Of a stretch of DNA of 13,368 bases, positions 7,296-11,321 are shown one piece after another; the first letter of the stretch is position 1; each line of letters starts with the position of its first letter. Source of the DNA: an uncultured Clostridia bacterium (GTDB taxonomy: Bacteria; Bacillota; Clostridia; Christensenellales; UBA1242); assembly GCA_947627585.1 (NCBI GenBank), contig CANQWP010000012.1:1-13368 (forward strand). The letters run 5' to 3'. The notes below the pieces were generated by a model. The model made no database searches, was not told the DNA's origin, and saw only the letters and a program-made list of their open reading frames with translations. Made by a program: the position numbers and the translations under genes.

Positions 7296-7501
7296 TCTTT
7301 TCTTTTCCTCCCCTTAAATGCTGATTCCACGCCCTTTGGAACAAGGACTTCGCCAAAAAGAGCATACATTTCTTTCATGCAGTTTTCGCAAAACACAAGT
7401 TCGCGCCTGATGAAGCCTTTGGTGGAAAAAGCGTATTTTGCCAAGTTTTTGCAGCCATAGAAATCGCACTTGAGTTCATGATTACACTTTTGCATCTTCA
7501 T
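7292..7501 (-). CDS. Small Cys-rich putative zinc-finger protein
   Basis: A 69-residue protein with five cysteines, C6, C12, C17, C38 and C41. They are arranged as a CxxxxC knuckle (CDFYGC) and a CxxC knuckle (CENC) about 20 residues apart, with H8 near the first. This is a plausible treble-clef or zinc-ribbon site. The C-terminus is basic (FKGRKRKE), which suits nucleic-acid or protein binding. It overlaps the TerS-like gene by 20 bases and the portal gene by four, so it is embedded in the head operon. The AAAGGAG motif is 13 bases before the ATG at 7501, longer than ideal; coupling through the upstream gene probably compensates. Function is unknown: a regulator or packaging cofactor is possible, but nothing in the sequence proves either. 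Confidence 0.72.
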   Translation of the reverse strand: MKMQKCNHELKCDFYGCKNLAKYAFSTKGFIRRELVFCENCMKEMYALFGEVLVPKGVESAFKGRKRKE

Positions 7502-7778
7502 TTTTTTCTTCGTTCTCCTTTAAAATTTTCAAAAGCCGATTTTTCTCTTCAAGAAGTTCTTTGTCGGTCATTTTTGAAATTGCATCGTCAGAAAGATTTT
7601 CGCTCTCCAAAAGAAATTTCAATGCCGCCAAGTCCGGCGGATTGATTTTCTTTGTGATTTTTCGCTTGCAAAGCACAGGCTTTCCATTTTCGTCTTGAGA
7701 ATATTCTTCCACAACTTCGTCAAATGCAAAGCCAAGCGCTTTTCTTTCAAGCGCCTGCAAAAGTTCTTGCTCGTCCAA
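7482..7778 (-). CDS. Small terminase-like (TerS-like) phage protein
   Basis: A 98-residue protein, the first gene of the phage block. The segment LERKALGFAFDEVVEEY, a charged loop, then VTKK-type residues and NPPDLAALKFLLE (about 10-58) resemble a segment common in phage small terminase subunits: ALGYxYxE ... TKKxxxPDxxAxxFxLxN. A helical, highly charged tail follows. No N-terminal helix-turn-helix is visible, so it is shorter than a full TerS (usually 120-180 residues). The start is a TTG at 7778 with a perfect AAAGGAG seven bases upstream. Upstream in-frame extension to 7835 would run across the promoter and is rejected. A TerS-like gene next to a portal without TerL is unexpected. Assignment is by pattern only; it may be a fragment or a repurposed relative. 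Confidence 0.6.
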   Translation of the reverse strand: MDEQELLQALERKALGFAFDEVVEEYSQDENGKPVLCKRKITKKINPPDLAALKFLLESENLSDDAISKMTDKELLEEKNRLLKILKENEEKNEDAKV

Positions 7779-7785
7779 CTTAAAA

Positions 7786-7792
7786 CTCCTTT
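7786..7792 (-). promoter_or_regulatory. Ribosome binding site deciding a TTG start
   Basis: AAAGGAG on the minus strand, seven bases before the TTG at 7778. It settles the start of the first phage-block gene, which has no nearby ATG. Confidence 0.8.
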
Positions 7793-7810
7793 CTTTTGGC
7801 TTTTGCTGAC

Positions 7811-7840
7811 ATTCTACACTCCACCAAAGCGGCATTTCAA
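7811..7840 (-). promoter_or_regulatory. Sigma-A type promoter of the phage-derived block
   Basis: On the minus strand TTGAAA (7835-7840) and TAGAAT (7811-7816) are separated by 18 bases, each five of six matches to consensus. A-rich sequence just upstream of the -35 (ATAAAAAA) could act as an UP element. The predicted start, near 7804, gives a leader of about 26 bases before the TTG at 7778. With the terminator at 514 it defines one unit of about 7.3 kb. Late phage genes under a plain housekeeping promoter, with no regulator nearby, are unusual. Confidence 0.62.
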
Positions 7841-7841
7841 T

Positions 7842-7875
7842 TTTTTATGCCAAAATTTTTGCAAGATTTTTATGC
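7842..7875. repeat. Direct repeat TTTTTATGC x2 in the divergent intergenic region
   Basis: TTTTTATGC occurs at 7842-7850 and 7867-7875, 25 bases apart, just upstream of the -35 of the phage-block promoter and before the divergent ABC gene. Two copies on one helical face, about 2.4 turns apart, could be regulator sites. In AT-rich DNA this may also be chance. Confidence 0.35.
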
Positions 7876-7920
7876 GTAAAAAAGGCTCAATGTGCCCTCA
7901 CAAAAAAATTTCTTCAAAAT

Positions 7921-7946
7921 ATGATGTATTTGTAAGAGGACATCAT
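7921..7946 (+). promoter_or_regulatory. Hairpin/dyad spanning the ABC gene ribosome binding site
   Basis: Perfect 7-bp arms ATGATGT (7921-7927) and ACATCAT (7940-7946) flank a 12-base loop holding most of the AAGAGGA ribosome binding site. The right arm contains the first two bases of the ATG at 7945. As RNA it would hide the start codon; as DNA it could be a repressor site. A -10-like TATGAT at 7920 overlaps it but has no convincing -35. Confidence 0.4.
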
Positions 7947-8721
7947 GAAAAACATACTGACCTTTCAAAACGTCAACTACTTTTATCAAACAAAAGACGA
8001 CGAAATTTTTGCATTAAACAATGTCAGTTTTGACATTGAAGAAAAATCTTTTGTGTCGCTTGTCGGCCCAAGTGGCTGCGGAAAGACGACCATTCTTTCT
8101 TTGACAGCCGGGCTTTTGACGCCATCTTCCGGCAAGATTTTGCTTGATGGCGAAGAGTCGATTGACACAAAAAAAATTGGATACATGTTTCAAAAAGACT
8201 TTCTTTTTGAGTGGCGGAGCGTTTGGAAAAACATTTCGCTCGGCCTTGAAATTCAAAAGCCAAAAAACTTAGACGAAAAGCTTGCTTTTGCAGAAGAACT
8301 ATTGAAAAAATATGACCTTTTTGCTTTCAAGGACCAAAAACCCCGCTCGCTTTCTGGCGGAATGCGACAGCGCGTTGCGCTGATTCGCACCCTGGCGCTT
8401 GAGCCGAAACTTTTGCTGCTTGATGAGCCCTTTTCAGCGCTGGACTATCAAACTCGCCTCACCCTTTGCGACGACGTGCACAGCATCATCAAAAGCGAAG
8501 AAAAAACGGCCATTTTGGTGACTCACGACATTTCGGAGGCGCTTTCAATGAGCGACAAAATTCTTGTGCTTTCAAATCGCCCTGCCACCGTGAAAGACAC
8601 AATTTTTCCAAATCTTGCCGGAAAAACGCCGTTGAAGCGTCGCGAAAACGAAGAATTTGGAAAACTTTTTGACAACATTTGGAGACAACTTATTTATGAC
8701 AAAACAGAAGAAAAAAATTGA
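7945..8721 (+). CDS. ABC transporter ATP-binding protein, NitT/TauT (SsuB-like) family
   Basis: A 258-residue ATPase, the cytoplasmic motor of an importer. Visible motifs: Walker A GPSGCGKTT (41-49), Q-loop Gln83, signature LSGGM (136-140) followed by RQRVALIRTL, Walker B LLLLDE (156-161), D-loop SALD (164-167) and switch His194 in VTHDISEAL. All catalytic residues are intact. Sequence style and length suit the nitrate/sulfonate/taurine group (SsuB, TauB, ThiZ), whose substrates include alkanesulfonates and thiamine precursors. AAGAGGA lies four bases before the ATG at 7945. The permease gene overlaps its end by 26 bases, so the two form one operon. No substrate-binding protein gene follows, so the substrate cannot be named. 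No TPP riboswitch-like sequence is seen upstream. Confidence 0.93.
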   Translation: MKNILTFQNVNYFYQTKDDEIFALNNVSFDIEEKSFVSLVGPSGCGKTTILSLTAGLLTPSSGKILLDGEESIDTKKIGYMFQKDFLFEWRSVWKNISLGLEIQKPKNLDEKLAFAEELLKKYDLFAFKDQKPRSLSGGMRQRVALIRTLALEPKLLLLDEPFSALDYQTRLTLCDDVHSIIKSEEKTAILVTHDISEALSMSDKILVLSNRPATVKDTIFPNLAGKTPLKRRENEEFGKLFDNIWRQLIYDKTEEKN

Positions 8722-9622
8722 AAATGAGCAAAATCAATTTTCAAAAAAAGAAAAAGAAATTCAAAAAACGCGCAAAAACCCGCCAAAAATGCACAAAAAC
8801 AAAAAAGAAATAAAAGAAATCAAAAATTTCTCCAAATCACATCAACTTTTTGTCAAGCGCCTTCGCCGCGACAAATTTGTGATTGTTTTCTTTCGCATTT
8901 TTGTTCTTGCAGCGTTTCTTGGACTTTGGGAACTTCTCACTTACACAAATGTGATTGACCCGTTTTTCATAAGCTCCCCATCACGCATCATCTCTCAAAT
9001 CGTTTTGCTGGCAAAAGACGGCACGCTTTGGGGTCACGCCTGGGTGACGCTGTATGAAACCTTGATCGGCTTTGCGATTGCCACCGTTTTGGGCTATATT
9101 ATCGCCGTGCTTTTGTGGTGGAACGAAAAAGTGCGCAAAGTTTTTGAGCCCTACATCGTTGTTTTGAACTCTCTTCCAAAAATCGCTCTCGGCCCGGTCA
9201 TCATTCTTTGGGTCGGCGCCGGAACAAACGCCATTGTCTTGATGTGCGTGCTGATTTGCATTGTCATCACCACCATGAGCATGCTTTCCGCTTTTTTGTC
9301 GGTGGAAGAAGGAAAAATTTTGCTGCTCAAATCAATGAACGCAAACAAGTTTCAAATCTTTTTCAAACTTGTGCTTCCAAGCGCAATGCCGGAGTTTGTT
9401 TCGGTGCTGAAAATCAATGTTGGAATGAGTTGGGTTGGAAGCATCATGGGTGAATATCTCACAAGCAAAGCCGGGCTTGGCTATTTGATCGTCTATGGCG
9501 GGCAAATTTTCAAGATTGATCTTGTCATGGCCGCAACATTCATTCTTTGCATTTTGGCATTTGGAATGTATTATTTTGTCAGCCTTTTGGAGAAAAAATA
9601 TAATCCAAAAACAAAGTCATGA
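8696..9622 (+). CDS. ABC transporter permease, NitT/TauT (SsuC-like) family
   Basis: A 308-residue permease partnering the preceding ATPase. Hydrophobic helices run from about residue 60 to the C-terminus, six in all. The cytoplasmic EAA loop is near KSMNANKFQIFFKLVLPSAMP, followed by NVGMSWVGSIMGEYL and GLGYLI, both typical of SsuC/TauC/ThiX permeases. The ATG at 8696 is preferred, with GGAGAC upstream; an in-frame TTG at 8657 would add 13 residues and lacks a site. The first roughly 58 residues form an unusually lysine-rich, hydrophilic extension (about 18 Lys) that ordinary family members lack. It is encoded by A-rich DNA with two A7 runs. The stop shares a TCATGA palindrome with the convergent gene. 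A binding protein partner is not in the window. Confidence 0.9.
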   Translation: MTKQKKKIENEQNQFSKKEKEIQKTRKNPPKMHKNKKEIKEIKNFSKSHQLFVKRLRRDKFVIVFFRIFVLAAFLGLWELLTYTNVIDPFFISSPSRIISQIVLLAKDGTLWGHAWVTLYETLIGFAIATVLGYIIAVLLWWNEKVRKVFEPYIVVLNSLPKIALGPVIILWVGAGTNAIVLMCVLICIVITTMSMLSAFLSVEEGKILLLKSMNANKFQIFFKLVLPSAMPEFVSVLKINVGMSWVGSIMGEYLTSKAGLGYLIVYGGQIFKIDLVMAATFILCILAFGMYYFVSLLEKKYNPKTKS

Positions 9623-10612
9623 TTTTTTGAGATCTTTTTGTTTTTCACGCTTGGCTTGGCCGAAAATCATGAGAATCAAAATCAAAATTCCAAGCACGCT
9701 GCAAATTGGATAAAGCAGCGAAACAATTTGTGAAAAGCCCAAACTGCTGATTGCAAAAGGGATCATGACCGCAAGCACGGCAGAAAAAACTTTGTCTTTC
9801 AAGATGCGGTCAAAAGAAGATTTGAGCGTAAAGCAAAGCGAAATCAGCGTCGTGAAACACCCGACCAAGATGACAAAATATGAAATGGCAAATGTCCATG
9901 GGTTTTTTGCCGCGATTGCCAAAAACGGCATTTCGCTGATGACAAATTCTCCGTTTTTTTGCAAAACGAAGTTCCCCAAAAACAAAAAACATAAAAGAAG
10001 ACCTGTTGCAAGCGCGCTCGCCAGGAGTTTTTGTCTTTTCGAAAGCGCCTCGCCGCTTTTACAAATGATGAGCCCGCTCATGCAAGTGTTAAGCGCGACA
10101 TAAAGCGGACAATAAAGCGCCCCAGCCCAAGCACTTGTGCCCAGCATCATGTTTTTGGAAGAAGAAAAAATTTCAAAAAGCAAAACAACAAAAAAAAGCA
10201 CGCTCGTGAGTGGCATAAGCAAAAAGTTTGCCTTTTCAAGCCCAGAAATTCCATGCAAAGTGACAAAAATTGTCATCAAAATCAGCAACAAAATCGCCAA
10301 ATGTTCTGCCCAATTTGGGAAATATGAAAACAAATTTTTGATTCCCGCAAACATTGACGAACAGAAAATCAAGCTGATGAAAACGACAATCAAATTGAGA
10401 AATTTATATTTTTCAAATGTCGCCGAAATTTTCTTCCCGCGCGAAAGAAAAAAATAAAAAAGTGCAAAAAAAAGCACCCCGGCAAGAGAGATATAGACAT
10501 ATGACATTCCTCCAAATCGGCTGAAAAACACCATGATTTCTTTACCGCTTGAAAAGCCCGACCCCACCACAGTGCCAAAGATGAGGAAAACGACCAAAAA
10601 CACTTTGAACAT
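9617..10612 (-). CDS. YkvI-like multi-pass membrane protein, putative transporter
   Basis: A 331-residue protein with about ten membrane helices and a short basic C-terminus (AKREKQKDLKKS). The N-terminal GTVVGSGFSSGKEIMVFFSR matches the conserved start of the YkvI family (GTxxGAGFATGxEIxxFF). That family is related to the APC/LeuT-fold amino acid transporters through the unwound first helix with its Gly-rich GSGFSSG. The substrate is unknown. The ATG at 10612 is chosen because the family begins shortly before this motif. It has no Shine-Dalgarno sequence, and an in-frame TTG at 10648 adds 12 residues without one either, so the mRNA may be leaderless or structured. It is convergent with the ABC permease (six-base overlap) and divergent from the secreted protein gene. 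Confidence 0.82.
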   Translation of the reverse strand: MFKVFLVVFLIFGTVVGSGFSSGKEIMVFFSRFGGMSYVYISLAGVLFFALFYFFLSRGKKISATFEKYKFLNLIVVFISLIFCSSMFAGIKNLFSYFPNWAEHLAILLLILMTIFVTLHGISGLEKANFLLMPLTSVLFFVVLLFEIFSSSKNMMLGTSAWAGALYCPLYVALNTCMSGLIICKSGEALSKRQKLLASALATGLLLCFLFLGNFVLQKNGEFVISEMPFLAIAAKNPWTFAISYFVILVGCFTTLISLCFTLKSSFDRILKDKVFSAVLAVMIPFAISSLGFSQIVSLLYPICSVLGILILILMIFGQAKREKQKDLKKS

Positions 10613-10639
10613 ATCAAAATATATTAAAATAAAAAAGAA

Positions 10640-10682
10640 TTCATGCAAGAACGCTCATTTGATTTTGAGCCGCGTGCATGAA
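10640..10682 (-). promoter_or_regulatory. Nested dyad symmetry between divergent genes
   Basis: Outer arms TTCATGCA (10640-10647) and TGCATGAA (10675-10682) are perfect 8-bp inverted repeats. Inner arms GCTCA (10653-10657) and TGAGC (10666-10670) share the same centre. The structure is an interrupted hairpin with an eight-base loop. On the minus strand it runs into ATTCTTTTTTATTTT, like an intrinsic terminator or attenuator ahead of the YkvI-like gene. It could equally be a repressor site for both genes. Confidence 0.45.
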
Positions 10683-10709
10683 ATTTCCAGAAAACATCAA
10701 AATATAAAT

Positions 10710-11315
10710 ATGAAAAAAGTGTTGCTCATTTTTTCTTTGTTTTTGTGCGTGGCGACGTTCACCGCGCTTCTGCCATATCCTTGTTTTTCAAGATACACAA
10801 ACATTTCGGAAAAAGAAATTTTCCACATCAACAATTTTCATGAAACAGAACTGTCCGCAAGCACAAATCAGCAAGAGCAAATTTTGAACCTTGATTTTTC
10901 GCAAACAAATCAAATTTTGCCCGTTGGCAGCATATTTGAAATTTTTGACTTGAAAACCGGCCAAAGTTTTTTTGCAGAGCGCGTTGGCGGGCTTTATCAT
11001 TTTGACATTCAGCCCGCTAAGATTGACGATGCAAACACAATTTTGCAAATCGCCCAGCAGAACAATCTCCAAGAGAAAAAAGCGTGGAGTTGGACTCGTC
11101 ACCCCGTGCTTGTCAAAATAAATGACCTTACCTTTCTTCCTGCAAGCATGGCGTTTTATCCGCACGGATACTATCTCAGAGCGACATCAACCGGTCATTT
11201 TTGCCTGCATTTTGCTGGCTCGCGCATGGACGGCACGAAAAAAGTTGATGACGCTCATCAAAAAAATGTTGCATATGCCAAAAAATATGGAAAAGAATTC
11301 TTAGAAAGCTTCTAA
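10710..11315 (+). CDS. Secreted protein with C-terminal GHFCxHF domain, unknown function
   Basis: A 201-residue protein with an N-terminal signal peptide (MKKVLLIFSLFLCVATFTAL, cleavage probably near residue 27). The C-terminal half carries W126, TRHPVLVKIN, AFYPHG, then GHFCLHF (162-168), SRMDGT (171-176) and a D-x-x-HQ (180-184). From memory this pattern (RRPVxVxxxGxxxxASxxxxPHG ... GHFCxHFxxSRTHG ... DxxHQ) recurs in secreted Clostridial proteins of unknown role, where it is often attached to peptidoglycan-binding or amine-oxidase-like repeats. Cys165 with His163, His167 or His183 could form a catalytic or metal site; that is inference. The ATG at 10710 starts the signal peptide, though no ribosome binding site precedes it. 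The longer frame from 10533 lies antisense to the YkvI-like gene and is rejected. It ends seven bases before the convergent surface-protein stop. Confidence 0.75.
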   Translation: MKKVLLIFSLFLCVATFTALLPYPCFSRYTNISEKEIFHINNFHETELSASTNQQEQILNLDFSQTNQILPVGSIFEIFDLKTGQSFFAERVGGLYHFDIQPAKIDDANTILQIAQQNNLQEKKAWSWTRHPVLVKINDLTFLPASMAFYPHGYYLRATSTGHFCLHFAGSRMDGTKKVDDAHQKNVAYAKKYGKEFLESF

Positions 11316-11318
11316 GAA
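11298..11318. terminator. Possible bidirectional terminator hairpin between convergent genes
   Basis: TTCTTAGAA and TTCTAAGAA (arms 11298-11306 and 11310-11318) form a 9-bp stem with a three-base loop AGC. It covers the end and stop of the secreted-protein gene, seven bases from the convergent stop. On the minus strand a T-rich tract (TTCTTTTCC) follows; on the plus strand the tail is poor. The AT-rich stem and weak tails make this tentative. Confidence 0.35.
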
Positions 11319-11321
11319 ATC

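Noticed and set aside
7779..7835. N-terminal extension of the TerS-like gene to 7835
   Set aside because: It would run across the -10 and -35 and ignore the perfect AAAGGAG site before the TTG at 7778.
430..7944. Attachment-site repeats flanking the phage block
   Set aside because: Comparing both flanks by eye gave only short AT-rich matches, no tRNA gene and no integrase, so no att sites can be supported.
7850..7944. TPP riboswitch upstream of the ABC operon
   Set aside because: The conserved CTGAGA and related core elements are absent, so a thiamine-precursor role cannot be argued from the leader.
10533..10709. N-terminal extension of the secreted protein gene from 10533
   Set aside because: It lies antisense to the start of the YkvI-like gene and would bury the clear signal peptide that begins at 10710.
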